From the NCBI GenBank assembly GCA_951799425.1, contig OX637394.1, positions 16,735,001 through 16,799,000 of the forward strand: a DNA stretch of 64,000 nt, in the 5' to 3' direction. The notes below the pieces were generated by a model that saw nothing but the letters and a program-made list of their open reading frames with translations, searched no databases and had not been told where the DNA came from. Positions 22,661-36,451 of this stretch are shown piece by piece. Source of the DNA: Ilex aquifolium. Lineage: Eukaryota; Streptophyta; Magnoliopsida; Aquifoliales; Aquifoliaceae. A program made the translations under genes and the position numbers. Positions within the stretch are counted from its first letter, which is position 1. Each line of letters starts with the position of its first letter.

Positions 22661-25600
22661 TCAGAATGAATTTGTTCTTCTGAGCTGATATATTGGTCCT
22701 GGAGGTAAGTCACATGACAGCATCTTCTCTAATTCCTGCAAAGAGAGAGTTGATAAGTATAAGAAACAACAACAGTATGGAGGATACTGTCCAACATAGA
22801 TACATTTTTTCTCCTTTTTTCTAAGATAATGATACATTTTTCCCCGCTTGTTTGTGGTGTTGGGAGAGAGTGGGGAAAGGGGTCCACCCACTGGCCCCAG
22901 AGCCCAACTGGATCTTCCCAGGGTTTTTTTTTTTTTTTGGGGGGGGGGTAGCCATATCTGATTGAAGATAGAAAACTGAGACAGACACTGAACCTACTCT
23001 AGTCTACCTAAGTCGGGGCTCAAAAAAAAGAATAGGTTTTGAAATCTGCTACATTTCTGAAAGATGTCACCTTCGGCAACTCAAATTGAAGATTAAGAAG
23101 CAGAATATCTTGCAAAGTCCAAACATTTTAATGCAATCCAATCCGATACGTGGTGGGCCAACTAAAGTTTGAGAGATGGAAATAACATGCAGAATAACAA
23201 ATTCGAAAATGCAAATAAGATATAGAGCATGCCCCAAATCGCAACGCCTCACGAACTATCTTTACTCAACATGGTAAATTCAATTAGAAAGTGATGAATA
23301 GTCCTACTCTGGGCAGTTAATATTGAATGATCCATAACTTAACACTTCTGCAAAAGATCTACTTTCTTCCTGGCGATCTCTTTCAAGCCCCTATATGGCT
23401 ACAAAAATTGCAAAGCATTAAAAATGAAGGCTTCAGATTTAAGCGGAAATACTGAAGCCCTTGGCTTTTCCACATTTCATATATAGGCAGATAACACTGC
23501 CCTGGGTGATGGCTTACCCTTTTCCATACTGTCCCCATTAGGTATAGATAAGTCCATGACTAACATAGCTCATGGAGGTTGACCTCAAATAACTCCATAC
23601 GAAATCCACCCATAAAACATTCTCCAATCTATCTATTCATTACAAATTCCCAATTTTGTAAACTCTAATCTACTCAACCACACCAGATAATAAAGTTAGA
23701 AAAGGAAGCTTTCAGATTTTTTTTTTGTTGAAAATTTCTTCATGACAAAATTCCTTCATAAATTACAAATCTATATCCAACCACACCCTTAAGGTGCATT
23801 AAGTTAGAAGAAGTATTAGATGTGAAAAGGGATTTAAAGCAGTTGATCTCAAGTGTCTAAATTATAAGGATGAATTTAACCAATCTTTTGGCAGCTAAGA
23901 GAAAGGAATCTAGTGGCCGAAATCCTGAAGATGTTGTTTTTCTTATCATAATGCTTTCTAATGAATCTTAACTTGTGACAACTTAGTGCTAGGAAGGAAG
24001 TAGTCAATCCATGCCACTGCCACAGATGCTGCCTTTATCCTCATAATGCACCACTTTCACTACTGCCAGAATCACAATGACAGAAGTCAACAACATTGCA
24101 ACTGCCAACATCAAGATATAACCAAAACACTTCTCCAAACACCACATCATCACTACCACTGCATTCTCCATGTCACAACCATGAACCACCTCAACGATCA
24201 GCAGCACTACCTCATTTCTCACCACATTGCTGTCCACTGCCTATGCTGTTTCCAAATCTTATTAACATTCCTGTCATCAGCTTCCATAACTGTTTAAAAT
24301 CCGAAAACAAGGTGCTCATGCATTCAGATCTATTTCATTATTTCACACCATCTAACTCGACAGCCTAGAACCACCTTTCCATCTCAAGGACTAGGCAGCA
24401 AAGGTATTAACTGTCCTGCAACGGTTGACAAAGATCCACATAGAGAATCACATGCATCCTCATAACTTCTGCATTAAAAATAATTTGTCCACTTGCAGTC
24501 ATACCTAATGACACTTTGGGCACTGAACTGCTAGTCCAAAGTTGGAAGATCTGAGACATCTCTCCCTTCCTCTAATAAGAAAATGTGATAATAAAGTTTT
24601 TCACCGTATAGACATATCTCAATGCCTGTATGACGATCTCGATTGAATCACAAAAGCAGTGTTCCAGCTAACAACATCTGTTCAATGATCTCTAGAAAAA
24701 TTCTAGCCACCCTCAAGTCTGTTCAATTTATAGATTATCAGCTGGTTTAACTCACCAAATACATCGGATTCTACTATCATCTTAAATACTTCCCATTCAA
24801 AAACAGAATAGAAAACCGGAGATTCTGATCAATAAAATTCGATGAAAGGACAACGAAGTTTATGTCCTTAAAGAAAGTGAATAGAAACAAGAGAATCATA
24901 ATAGCCAATAACTACTTACGTAATCCCTCCATTCAATGAAGTTGAGTTATAAGAAGTTGATATTGTTATTAGCTAATGTGATGAAGCAAAAAGATTTGGG
25001 TTGCAATTCCTAGCTGCTGCTGCTCCTTATTTGGTTTTTCCCATGCTCCATTGTAGTCCATACTTCCAGCTCAGACTCTGCTCTACCAAGATGTAGCTAA
25101 TCCCAAACTATTTTCCTACCCATTGACATTTGATTTAACACACATTCTAGTCAATTGATGTAACCGAAGGCTACAGATGATCACGTATACTATCAAAACA
25201 ATATGTGAAATTCTATCAAAGTTAAAATGTACAAAATCAATACCAGAAATGTAGTATTAAAATAATTCAGGTGACATTGAACAATACTTGGCGACAAAGG
25301 ATATCTTACTGATTCCAAATTCATTTTTAGTAAGTTATTTAAAAGGGTATAAACTATAAAGCCATCAGCAAAAAAAGAGGCTTGTCTGCATCAACTTTCA
25401 CCCAAGGAAGTACATCTCAAAGAAGGGGATCTCAAAATGACCCCACTTTTGCAGACAAGATATGTTTGAGGGGTAATATTGTTGAAGTGCTTCCAAGCTA
25501 TGGCCAATTGCCACATTTGCAAGACTAATTTACAATAATGGCAGCAGTGATCAGCAGACAATTCGACAATGAAAGGCATTTCGATTTTCGAATAAGACCT

Positions 25601-26609
25601 GCTATTTTATGGCTAGATTAATCACAGAGTAGGAAATGGTGCTCTTGACGCATGAGCCATGCCTTCTTAGGTTTACATATAAGAATTTTGTTTTAATAAA
25701 CAAAATAGTCAATAGCCAAAGACATCCAAACATTTATAAAATTAAAATCTCCCTAAATTAAAGAAGAATGCAATGCAATAGATAGATGAGGGATTATCTA
25801 CCTTCTCCTTTTTGAGCTTCATATTTTCCTCTTCAAGACGTGAAACCTTGCTCACTAGCTCATTGTGGTAAGCCTGTGAATTACCACACGAATCTATTGG
25901 TAACTGAAAGATGAAGGAATACAAAAACGACTGCGCAAAAGAGAAACAACACATTAGAAACCTGTTTTCTTGCTCGTGAACGTGCAGCAGACTCCCTGTT
26001 CTTGATCTTTCTCCTTAGCCTCCTGTCAAGGGTTTTCTCAAAGTCTCCAGCATCCCTCTTCCTCCCGGGCGTTGGTGTATCTGATAGTGCATCAATTGAA
26101 GGGGAAGGTGACAAGCCTAGTTGTGGGGTAAAAGTTGGCGATGTCAAGGCATTATCCAACCCCATAACTTGTCCTAAAGAAGCTTCTGCAACAAAAAGCC
26201 CTGCTTTTACCAAGAAATCCTCTAAAGTTGTCTCGCCAAGAGTTGGCTCTTTCTCCTGACTATTAATCTCCTCAATAATCCTCATGTTCTGCCCATGTTG
26301 GATATCTCTCCACACCTCATCAACCGTCTTTCCACTAAAAGCCCTCACAAGTGTTAGGCTGGCCTGACGCTGTAGAGAAGCTGCTCGAGAAGCATCATCA
26401 ATGTTCATCTCATTCGATTGATTTGCTTCAGCTGTCCACACATTTTTAAGTAACTCATCAAGGTTCATGCTTCCCAATGGTTTACCCAAGTTTCCAAACT
26501 GGTTCTCAACTTCATCAAGGGTGAGACTAAACCATGAATTTTGCCTTCCCAACGGCTGTAAATGAGACTGTTGCCCAGTTTCATAAGAGCCCATTGTCTG
26601 AATTCCCAT
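22661..26609 (-). CDS. ABI5/AREB3-type bZIP transcription factor (group A)
   Basis: Three coding exons (25962-26609, 25802-25873, 22661-22735) join in frame into a 264-residue nuclear protein starting MGIQTMGSYE. It has the conserved N-terminal blocks: RQNSWFSLTLDEVENQFG (C1, about 23-40), MNLDELLKNVWTAEANQ (C2, about 47-63) and QRQASLTLVRAFSGKTVDEV with WRDI (C3, about 80-103). TLGETTLEDFLVKAGL follows. The basic region is RKIKNRESAARSRARKQ, ending exactly at the exon 1 donor, and the leucine zipper starts in exon 2 (ELVSKVSRLEEENMKL). The C-terminus YQLRRTNSF matches the LRRTxS tail of the group, a kinase/14-3-3 site in family members. Such factors bind ABRE (ACGTG) elements and mediate abscisic acid responses. 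The last coding exon lies beyond a 3,066-bp intron. The length fits Arabidopsis EEL/DPBF4 (262 aa). C3 has LVRAFSG where LPRTLS is usual. It appears intact. Confidence 0.93.
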
Positions 26610-26967
26610 CCACCGCCCTTTGACCCCTAACCTATCCTGTATTGAAATTCTGCAAAGCAAGAAAGGGGAACCAAAAATCCAAACTCAAGCTATTGTCTAA
26701 AATAACTCACAATTGAGACAAGTTATTCTTACATTGATAGTACAAAGAATTCACTATAAAAGTTTCTAAAGCTTCCCTGGCTAGTATGCACAGTAAGGGT
26801 GAGAAATTGGCAAGGGTCTGGGCTCTCCCTAAATGTTGAGCTGAAAGAGCTTCATCATTCCTAAACAGAGTAGGGTTATCAAAAGTATCCTAAATAAATT
26901 ATCTCAATGGCAACAAGCTAAAATGCTGAGTATGCCTAAAAGAAACAAGCCATAAACTTTATCATGT

Positions 26968-26970
<3 letters not shown>

Positions 26971-27006
<36 letters not shown>
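26971..27006. repeat. GA microsatellite in the bZIP 5' intron
   Basis: About 17 GA units lie in the intron between the 5' UTR exon and coding exon 1 (26650-27488). A 20-base G run (27169-27188) and a shorter GA run (27197-27213) are in the same intron. Confidence 0.95.
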
Positions 27007-27008
<2 letters not shown>

Positions 27009-27488
27009 AACCCACCAACTTACATTAAACAAATTGTCAGCCCCAATAGCAGGACTAAAACCAGAATTGCGATAGAGAGTAACAGGGTTTTGAACTCTAA
27101 GGATCATTACAGAAAAATGATTATCTTTTTCCATGGCGATAAACAAATTTATCATGTGGGTGTTTGTTGGGGGGGGGGGGGGGGGGGGAGGGTTGTGAGA
27201 GAGAGAGAGAGAGAACTTAGATGAGCATAACAAATCAAGCAGACCATTGCACAAAGACAGAACTCAATTCCACCCAAATCAAATTCAAGACAATAAAAGG
27301 AGAAATTTCCAAACTCAAACCCATGATAAAAAATTAGAGGGGAAAAAAGGAGCTTGCAAGCAATTTGTGCACGAAAGCAAGATTGAAATGAAAACGAGAA
27401 GACAAAAGAAGAGATACCCAGAATTTTATTCATTCGTGAAAACGAAAAATCTTAAATATCGAAAGCAAATAATAATATAATTGATTAC

Positions 27489-27560
27489 CTGGCACAAGAA
27501 GACCTGATCTGAATCAATAGAAGAAGAGAGAAAAATAGGCCTTTTTGTCTGTCCTTCCGT
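27489..27560 (-). promoter_or_regulatory. Probable non-coding first exon of the bZIP gene (5' UTR)
   Basis: On the minus strand TTGTGCCAG|GTAATC forms a good donor at 27488/27489, and the coding exon is preceded by TTGCTTTGCAG| at 26649/26650. A 5' UTR intron of 839 bp is therefore likely, as in many group A bZIP genes. The transcription start is not visible, so the right border is only a guess. Confidence 0.5.
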
Positions 27561-27659
27561 CAGGAATCCACGTATGAGTTTCTAGTTGAAATCAAAAGAG
27601 TGGTCTCAGGTGAATTCGATGTTGAAACTGGTTTTCATTTTACAATGTTTTTAGAGAGA

Positions 27660-28950
27660 ATTACACTTACACCCACTCCTAAAATTTATAAGCACGTAAC
27701 CCGTAAACTCTGTACTCAGACTCTTTAAAATTTATATGTCTATAATATTTAGACTCATTAAATTTAAAATATTATATTTAAATAAAAAATATTCTAATCA
27801 AATATAGAATATCAAATATTTTAAATTTTATAACAAAAATTTATTTTCTATTATGTCATTTATTGATATAAAATTAAAAATAAAAATTTAATTTTTTCTT
27901 ACAAAAATCATAATTAGTATACAATTATACTAAATATTGAAATAAAACTAAAAAACAAAAATAAAAATGAGTCAAACTGTAATAGGTACAATATCTTCTA
28001 ATCTTTAATTGGAGTAGTTTGGGCATTTAATAAATATACTTAGACCCTTCAAGTTTAAAATATTATATTTAGACAAAAAAATACTTAAATCAAAGATAAA
28101 ATATCAAGTATTAGGTCATTTATTGATATAAATTAAAAATAAAAATTAAATTTTTCTAAAAAAAATCATAATTAGTAAACAATTATACAATCTATTAAAA
28201 TAAAACGAAAAAAATAAACAAAAAAATAAACACAATATCTTTTATCTTAATTGGGATAGTTTGCATATATAATGAGACAGAGAGATGGCAATCTAGGTAT
28301 ATTTTTATTCACGTGGATATGGTTTTGTTTGTTTGTCTAGAGTTGTTGTCTCCCATTAATGAGAGAAGCTTTTTTTTTTTTTTGTGCATGCGATTTTTTC
28401 ACTTACTGATTTGACCCTTTTAGCTGTTGGCATGCGCCTAAGGATTAGAATATAACACTCATTAATTTATTATTATCACGTGATATTATCATCTAATTAA
28501 AAAATTATAAGTGCATAATGTGAATTTTACTATTTCATAACTGTGAGTAACTACCACATTTAATCCTAGTGGGATCACTTTATCTACTTGTCATTTTTTA
28601 ATTGGATGGTGACACCAGATAATGGTGACGACGTGATATCACCCTTCATTGAATATTTTCTCAATGAAGATAGAGAGAGAGGTTTTATATTCTAGGCCTT
28701 TTGTAGTTGTTTGGGGTTTAATATTCTATTGGGCCTTCTCATCTCAAATATTTTTTGGGTTATGCATGCGACCATTTAAATGACTCAATAAGGGCCAACA
28801 CTGGAGGGGAAGTTCGGTAGGGGTCGAGGGGGAGGCTTTGAAGAGAAGGTCTTTGGGGAGCTATTTGGGCAAGGGTGGGCTTTTGCGTAGGGGCCTGGGA
28901 GGAGGAAATCAAGGGAGGGCATGGAGAGAGAGAGAGAGGGTTGGTTAGGT
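27660..28950. other. AT-rich intergenic sequence with an internal duplication
   Basis: A segment containing TTTAAAATATTATATTTA and GATAAAATATCAA-like phrases at about 27737-27960 recurs at about 28033-28230 with substitutions. The rest, including the GA/GGG-rich 28800-28945, shows no gene. Confidence 0.5.
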
Positions 28951-28959
28951 AAACATTTT

Positions 28960-29983
28960 GGGTGGGGCTATTCTCACTCTACAAATCTTTATTCTCACCT
29001 TATTTACAGGACGACTGACCCACCAGACCGGAGGCGGCTTTGACCGTTTGCCATAGTTACAGAGATTCTAGATTCGGTCTCAAACTATTAAACCCATCTC
29101 TTTTATACCCACCCTATTAGTAATTAAGACCACCCCATACTAAATACACCCCATTAATAGTTAAACTCACTTATTCTATGTACACTCTTTTAATGAAAGA
29201 AGTCATTGCAAGAAGAAAATAATGAAAGAAGACAATTAGTTTGAATGCATAAATATATTTACGAAATAAGAAAATAAAAGACTTAAAAACGAAGCAAGTA
29301 AAAAAAATCGAACATGCTGAAATAAGAAAAAAGAAGAGAACGAAACAAGAAAAAAGAAAAAGGAAAGAAAGACGCAGACCGAAACAAGAAAAAAGAAAAG
29401 AACGAAATAAGGAAAAAAAAAACCAAAACAAGAAAGAAAAAAAAATCAAGTAAAGATTAAAGGAACAAACAAAATTATAAAACGCAAAAACCGAATATGA
29501 AAAGAAAATAAGCATCAAGCATATACACAAAATCGAACAAAAAAAAAATAACAATCATAGATTCAAAACCTTAATAAAGAACAAATAATTTAAAAATATA
29601 CATATATATACACACATATAAATTCTAAATAAAAAATTATTAAACTTGACAAAAATATCAAAACATACTGAAAATAATGAAAATTCATATAACAAACATG
29701 AAATCAAACATAGAATTAAATTGGGAAGTAATACTAACTTGTATCTCACTGAAAAATTCATATTGAAAAAGTATTTTTGTGAGTGCAAGAAAAGATATAA
29801 AGAATGAAATCCTAATTATGATAAAATATAAAGTGGGTTTACTTATTAAAATAGGTGTATGTAGTATGAGGTGAGTTTAGTTGCTAATGAAGTGTGTATA
29901 GAAGAGATGTAGTTAGTAGTTTGATAATGAGAAATTAAAATGGGGTGGGAATGGAGATTTGTGGAATGAGAATAGTCTCACCC
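28960..29983. mobile_element. MULE-like element with long terminal inverted repeats
   Basis: The left end GGGTGGGGCTATTCTCACTC and the reversed right end GGGTGAGACTATTCTCATTC pair, and pairing continues for about 150-200 bp. Flanks AAACATTTT (28951-28959) and AAATATTTT (29984-29992) make a 9-bp duplication with one mismatch. The interior is A/G-rich (29270-29450), so the long open frame at 29171-29554 reads as phenylalanine-rich low complexity and is not a gene. Confidence 0.85.
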
Positions 29984-29992
29984 AAATATTTT

Positions 29993-31777
29993 TTTCAAAG
30001 TATCTCTTTTTATTTTTGGAAATAAAGAAAAAAAATTCTATTATGGTTAACATTTCCTTTGGATGCAGAGGTGGATTTACACTAGGGGCAATCGGAGCAA
30101 CTGCCCCTAGTGAAATTATAAATTTTTTTTGAGTAGTTTTAAAGTATTTATAAATTTTTAAAATTTGACCCCACTAAAAATTTACATAAATTTATTGCTA
30201 TTTTTATATTTCAATTATAGTTTTGGAGTCTAAAAATCTAAACTAATTTCTGATCTAATAATGTGTTAAGTGATGTGGTTTCAAAGAATAAGTTAAAGAG
30301 TTTTAATTAGAATAATACTATTTTAACATATCCACTGTCCCGCTAGGTCAACAATTTAAAATAGTTTTTTTAGACCAAATAGAATTATTCCTTGTATTTT
30401 AGTAAAATAATTGGATTCTTTCATGAATTAATAATTAGACTTAAACTTCTTTCATACGATTCAATATCGTCACCCTCTTCAGTCTATATTTTATCTCATC
30501 TTTTTTTCTCATACCAAGTTACCGATTATTATCACTCAAAATCTATTTACAAAATCACGATAAATTCTTTCATTTGATTTGACGTGTATTTAAATGGGTT
30601 CTTTGGTCCATTTAAAAGAACTTGGGCCTTTGCTGTATTCTAAAAAGGCCCTAAACGTGGGCCTGTGGTCCATTTTCCTTATTCAAAATACATTTTAGGT
30701 TATTCTATAATAAGAGTGTTTACAATGTTTTTGTATTCAAACAACTTGTAACATGCAAGTTTGAATTTAATTTATCTGTTTTACTAAAAAATAGTTTTGA
30801 AATTTTTTTTAGTTTAATTTATTTGTATGCATTTAATAGGATTGGTTATAGATTTATCTGAAATTATAATTTATCTGATTTAATAAAAATATTATTTTCA
30901 AATGTTTTCTCAGACAACTAAATCTATATCAAATAGTCATTTATTTGTATTAAATAAACATTGTTTTCTAGAATGTTTAATGTTAATTTATTTATAGGCA
31001 TTAAATCATTTTTGGCAAAAGTGAAACATGCTTCTACATATATCAGATTTTTTTTTTATGAATCTTAAAAAATAATTTCTTTAAAAAAAAATTAGCAAAC
31101 TATATATTTCATCAAAATATTGATGTATCAGTCTCGAAAACATAATTCAAAATCCCAACACTCAGAATAATCTATATGTTTGACCAGATGTTACCAGAAA
31201 CTCATTTGATTTCATACAGATAAACAAAACACAAAACATCATATGAAAATAAACGCGTATTTCTCAGATACGAGAGATATATTATTTTCAAAAACTTACT
31301 TGAAATCATAATAGTTGAACGATTTGTTAAAAATTTAATTTAACGATTTTTGATCAAAGAACCCTTGAATTTGAAGAATTGAAAAAGTGGAACGCACATG
31401 CGGGAATAGTTTGGTGTTATTTATGCAATAACTGTTAACTTTAAGGGGTATGTTTGTCCAATACGCTCTTTGTGGATAGTTGGTGTCAAAATGATTTGAC
31501 GTGTACTTAAATTTTGAAAAGGTCCTACACGTGGTCATGTGACCCCTTTTTCCTATTTATTACTTTTTGGTCTTCGAGCTGACCCATGTGAAATGATCAT
31601 TAACACCTTTAGCTTTTTTTTGAGACGATGGGTACCCCACCCCCAACAAGAAAAAACACAAAAAGGAGACGTAGGGCCAGAAAAGTCAAAAGTCAGAAGA
31701 AGTCTTTCACATTTTTACCATTTCCGACTTGCTGTTTTATTTATGGGATAACCATTGAATTAAAAATCTAGCATTAA
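29993..31777. other. AT-rich intergenic sequence with transposon scraps
   Basis: CAGAGGTGGATTTACACTAG at 30066 resembles a hAT terminus, but I found no partner end. GATTTGACGTGTAyTTAAAT followed by a CACGTGG/ACGTGGG block occurs at about 30578-30690 and again at about 31493-31560, a degenerate direct repeat about 0.9 kb apart. No gene is visible. Confidence 0.35.
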
Positions 31778-32243
31778 TGGTCCGTTTGGTAGGAGGGATG
31801 AAATGTTGGAGGGATGAAAAAGTAGGAGGGATAAATTTTTCATCCTTGATGGAAGGAAAGATGTTTTCCATATTTTGTGTTTGGTAAGAAGGATGAAAAA
31901 GTGGAAGGAATAAATTCTTTATTATTTTATTTGGTATGGAAAAAAAAATAATAGAATATTATTACTTGTGAAATATCAAAAATACCCTTAATAGAATATG
32001 AATAATTTATTGAGAGATGAGTTCTTTGGAGTAAATGGTAATTAACCAGTTGTGGGACCCATCTTGACCAACTTGTCTGCCACTTTCCGCCCAAAAATGG
32101 AGGGATAAAAAATGGTGGGCAGCATGGATTTACTTTCCCTCCATCTTTCCCTTCTAACCAAACAAAGGAAAATTACATTTTCCATTCTACTTTCCATTCA
32201 CCATTTTCCATCCATCATATTTTCCCTCGTACCAAACAGGCCA
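31778..32243. mobile_element. Tourist-like (PIF/Harbinger) MITE
   Basis: The left end TGGTCCGTTTGGTAGGAGGG and the reversed right end TGGCCTGTTTGGTACGAGGG are strong inverted repeats. TAA flanks both sides (31775-31777 and 32244-32246), the expected 3-bp duplication. 466 bp, non-coding. Confidence 0.88.
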
Positions 32244-32553
32244 TAAGATCCCATTATTTCTCATATCACTTATAATTTTTTCAAAGGCTACAAATATATT
32301 TAGGACAACTTAATATAAAAACAAGAAAAAAATATCCTCATTCATAATAATTCATATTAATACGTGATAAAAATGACAACAATCAATTTACTTTATTTAT
32401 AACTAGCTATAATATTAGATAAACTAGCTAGTTATTGTCTATGCCTAAAGATACAGAGTAATAAAAAAATTATTAATCATAAACATATTTGTATTCACAC
32501 TCAAATTTAAATCACAAATATAGAGGAGAGAGAAAATAATTTAAGTATCGGTT

Positions 32554-33281
32554 ATAGTGGTGGTGGTGGGAGAGGGTGATAGTTGTGGTGGGCGGCGACA
32601 ATCAAAGTGGTGGTGACAGCCATGAGTGACAACGGTGATGGTGGTGGTGGATTTTGGATGACGATTGTGGTAGTGGTAACTATGAGTGACGACAATGGTG
32701 ATGATGGACAACGGTGATGGTGGTTAGCAGTGGTGGTTGTGGGGCGACGACGGTGGTGGTGAGTTATGGTGGTAGGTGTTAACGATGTTGGTGGTGGGCG
32801 ACGACGTATGCTTGTGGGTAAGGGTGGTGGTGGTACGTGTGGTGGGAGAGGGTGGCGGCGATGGTGGGCGACGATGGACAATGGTGGTGATGGTGAGTGG
32901 TGGCGGTGGGCGATGGTAATAGTGGGATGATGATAATAGTAGTAATAAATATAAGAATGAGATGATGATGCTAGTGGTGGGTGGCGATGGTGGTGGTGGT
33001 GGGGCGATGAGGGTGATGGTAGCGGTGGTGGTAGAATGACAACAATATTGGTGGTGGTGGAGTAGCAGTGGTGTTAGTGTTAGTGGTGATGGTGGTTGTG
33101 GGGCGGTAGGGGCAGGAGGGTGGTGACAACGGTGGTGGTGGTAGGGTGGCAACGGTGGCGGTGTTGGTGGTGGTTATGGTAGACGTGGTGATAGGGTGGC
33201 GATGACGATGATGGTGGTGGTAGTGACAGTGGTTGGACAGTGGTGGTGGTGGTAGGGTGGCCACAACGGTGGTGGTGGTGG
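32554..33281. repeat. TGG-rich low-complexity array, part 1
   Basis: About 730 bp of imperfect GGTGGTGGT with GATGG, GACGAC and TTGTGG variants. The minus strand is open in several frames only because the composition (proline, threonine, histidine codons) lacks stops. The array continues after two insertions at 35224-35502 and 39233-39375. Confidence 0.93.
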
Positions 33282-35223
33282 TGAAGGGCATCCCGGGTGG
33301 CCTAGGTGGGACCGGCCAAACCCGGCCACTAGCGAAAATCTATTTTTTTGAAAATTTTCATTTAAAATAATTTTAAGAACTTTGGTTAAAATAAAATGTC
33401 GAATTGAGACGTTTTGGGACGGGTATAGTGTAACAGGGTCCCGAATTCATCAAGGGCAAAATGGTCATTTTGCACCTTTACCCCTCCACTATAAATACAG
33501 CCCCCTTAGTGTCAAAATATCACATTTTGGTCTGGGAAGGGGCAGTACACGTTCAAGGAGGAAAAAAAGAAGAAAAACCGTAGGTTCTTCAAGCTTAAAG
33601 CCACCAAAACTCATTCCTAGGCCAAGATTCTTGCAAGACTTCCTTCTAAGAAGTTGTTCCTCTCAACAAGGGCTATATTCTAACCGATCGGTTTGGCTAT
33701 AAAGCTAACACAACTCCCTTGGTTTGAGAAAAACCATTTTAGGTATGATATTTTGCTAAGTTGGGCATAGATTTAAGTTTTCTTACCTTTCTATGTGTTG
33801 ATTGATTGATTTAGGTGTTTCCTTGATGTTAAAAAATCACTTAGGTGGTAGTTGCTTTGAAAACTTAGAGTTAGTAGTTTAAGTACTTTTGTGTTCTTTG
33901 AGTTTCTTAACAATTTGTTGCTATGATAAAGGTGTACCTTACGTATGTGTTGGATTATCATATTCTAGCTTATGTTCATGTGGAGAAACTCTTGTGGTTT
34001 GAGAGTTATGATTTATTCCATGAGTTGGTAATTTGTGTATTTGTATTTTCCTTGAGAAATTGTAAAAGGAATGAACATGAAACTTGATCATATGTTTAAT
34101 CCATTGAATAGTGCTTCACATTCAGGTGGGTAAAGTGTTGTGAATTTGAAGTTATGCTTTACTTTATGAATGAGACATATTTTAAGTTATACGACATGTG
34201 TTTGATGAAATGTTTCATAGAATTTACATTGAGAAAAATCATGGCATCTTGGCATACATGAATCCTTGGAACATAGTGTGGGTTGAGCACTTGGTGCTAT
34301 ACATTATGAGAGTGTAGATCCTGTGGTGAAAAACCCAAAATCTGGCCAATGATAGTACTCGCAGGCTGACGGGGGCGGACCGTAAAGCGAGACATGGGTG
34401 TCATAGAGTTGCATGGGTGTGTCAAGCATATTGACATTGCATAGCATTGAAGGATTACGGGGTTGTAGATTTTAAAATGTACACTTGCACATGCTACGCC
34501 TTAAATTTGTTCCTAGCATTAACATTTTGTCATACCAGCAGTTGAGCTGACCCATTTGTGAGATATCATATTACAGATGAGGCTCCCGGTACTTGAGACT
34601 TGAGGAAGTCTTAAAGGAATGAGAGAAAATGGGCTTGAATGAATATTTGGCCCTCGGGGCATATTTTGCATGTATGGGCATAAGTCCAAATGACTTGTAT
34701 TTCAATTTGGAAAAGTAATGGATTATAGACCTTGGACCATTTTAAAGTGTAAGGGTGTAAACCCAATTGATATGTAGGATATCTTTATTTAATGAGCATC
34801 ATATGTGTATATTGAGACAACTAGATGTGTATGTTGAAAATAAAAGATGTATGTTTTATTTACATGGGTTATGGCCACCAAGTGAGGGTGGGTTGTGATA
34901 TACTTATACATATGAAATATTGTCAATATTAGGTGGGAAAAAGGCTTGAAAAACAAAAGAGGTTATGTCAAAATTTTATGAAAAATTAAAAGACTTGTTA
35001 AGTGTGTAAAACAACTTTTAAATAGGTGGGAATGATGTCAAAATGGGGGGTTTAGAAACCTTGAAGAAATAGGCTAAAAATGGAAGAAAAATGGCTTGAA
35101 AAACTTTGGAAAAACGTGGAAAATGAAATGATAAACCAATTTATCAAACTTAATGACCTTTCATTTACTTTTCTTATTCATTTTCACTCACTCCCCGAGT
35201 TTGTGGAAATTCGGGGCATGACA
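33282..35223 (+). mobile_element. Probable Gypsy-type solo LTR inserted in the TGG array
   Basis: This 1.94-kb block has none of the flanking TGG composition. It ends TTCGGGGCATGACA, a usual plant Gypsy LTR end, and has a plus-strand TATA box (33490-33497) in CCACTATAAATACAG. It has no coding content beyond short frames. The left border (TGAAGGGCATCCC) is approximate and no 5-bp duplication is clear, possibly hidden by the repetitive target. Confidence 0.65.
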
Positions 35224-35502
35224 GTGTTGGTGGTGATGATGATGGTGGGGCGGTGGTGGTGGTTGTTGTGGCAGAGGTGGTGATGGGGTGGCGACAATGT
35301 CCGTGGTGATGATGATGGTGGGGCGGTGGGGGTGGTGACATTGGTTGCGACGGTGGTAATGGTGGTTGTTGTGGTAGACGTGGTGATGGAGTGGCAACAA
35401 TGGTAGTGGTGGTTGTGGTAGAGGTGATGGTGGGGGGGGGGGGGGGGTGGTGGTGGGGCGATAGGGGTGGAGGTGGTAGTGTTGGTAGTAAGGCGTTGGC
35501 GG
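35224..35502. repeat. TGG-rich low-complexity array, part 2
   Basis: Continuation of the array broken by the solo LTR. It includes a 16-base G run (35432-35447) and ends with GGCGG, the target duplication of the next element. Confidence 0.9.
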
Positions 35503-36451
35503 TGTAACGCCCTGATTTTTCTCTTCTTTTCGGAGACGTTAATTGATATAAAAATACCCAAATAAAAAATAACAGAGCGCTAATTGTCCCAATAAAATTT
35601 CATTTATTAAAATCATATCCCAATACAAATAAATCTGTCACCATAAATAAATCTCCCAATACGAATAAAACATCAATTATGCCGACATCTTCTCGTCTTT
35701 AATACTCTAATTATCTCGTTCCGATCTTTTCTCTAAAATCAACCTGAAAATATTAAATAAAGCAGAGAAGTATACAATATGACGAGGAAAAATATGCTCA
35801 AGGACATTGAATAACAAATAATCGAGTATCACAAAGTATCTCAATCAACAGATACAAATATTATATTTACATATCACACGTCATGCAGGATCTTAATACA
35901 AATCTGACACCTCACCAATCATCCCACCTCAACTCGATCTCACGGGTCTCTTGGCTGGCGATGCATCGGCTATTGGCTGCCACGATCCCGTCTCAATATC
36001 CGTAGAATACGATCAATGAGATCAAAATATTGAACGATATTTAATCGAAATTCTAAAATAACGATAGCACAAGTTGGAATACAAATCAAAAGATAATCAA
36101 AGAAATACTATTTGCAAAGAGATTTAAGGAGAGCATATTGCATTCCACCCCGTACCTTAAGATATTATCTAATTTCACAAATTTGAGCGGCATCGTCTAA
36201 ACCCTACATCATAAACCTTAACTCTTTGTCTCTATCTCGTCTGCATTTCCTTTCTTCTCTTTTTTTTTTTTGTCAAAGTCTTCACGTGGGTGAAGACCAA
36301 AACAACATAAAAGTTAAATATTTATACTTTGCTCCCCTTTATTTCACTTATTATATATATAACCCACAAAACTTAAATATTCCTTATACTTTCACATCAA
36401 AACTCATAATATTTTATACTTAAACTACTTCTAAAAATTTGGGATCTCACA
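35503..36451 (-). repeat. LTR copy 1 of the tandem element
   Basis: 949 bp; differs from copy 2 at a few percent of positions. Confidence 0.9.

Noticed and set aside
29171..29554. 127-codon Phe-rich minus frame
   Set aside because: Arises from an AAGAAAAAG-rich tract inside a MULE-like element; no domain is seen.
32552..33291. Minus-strand Pro/Thr/His-rich open frames
   Set aside because: Same composition effect in the TGG array.
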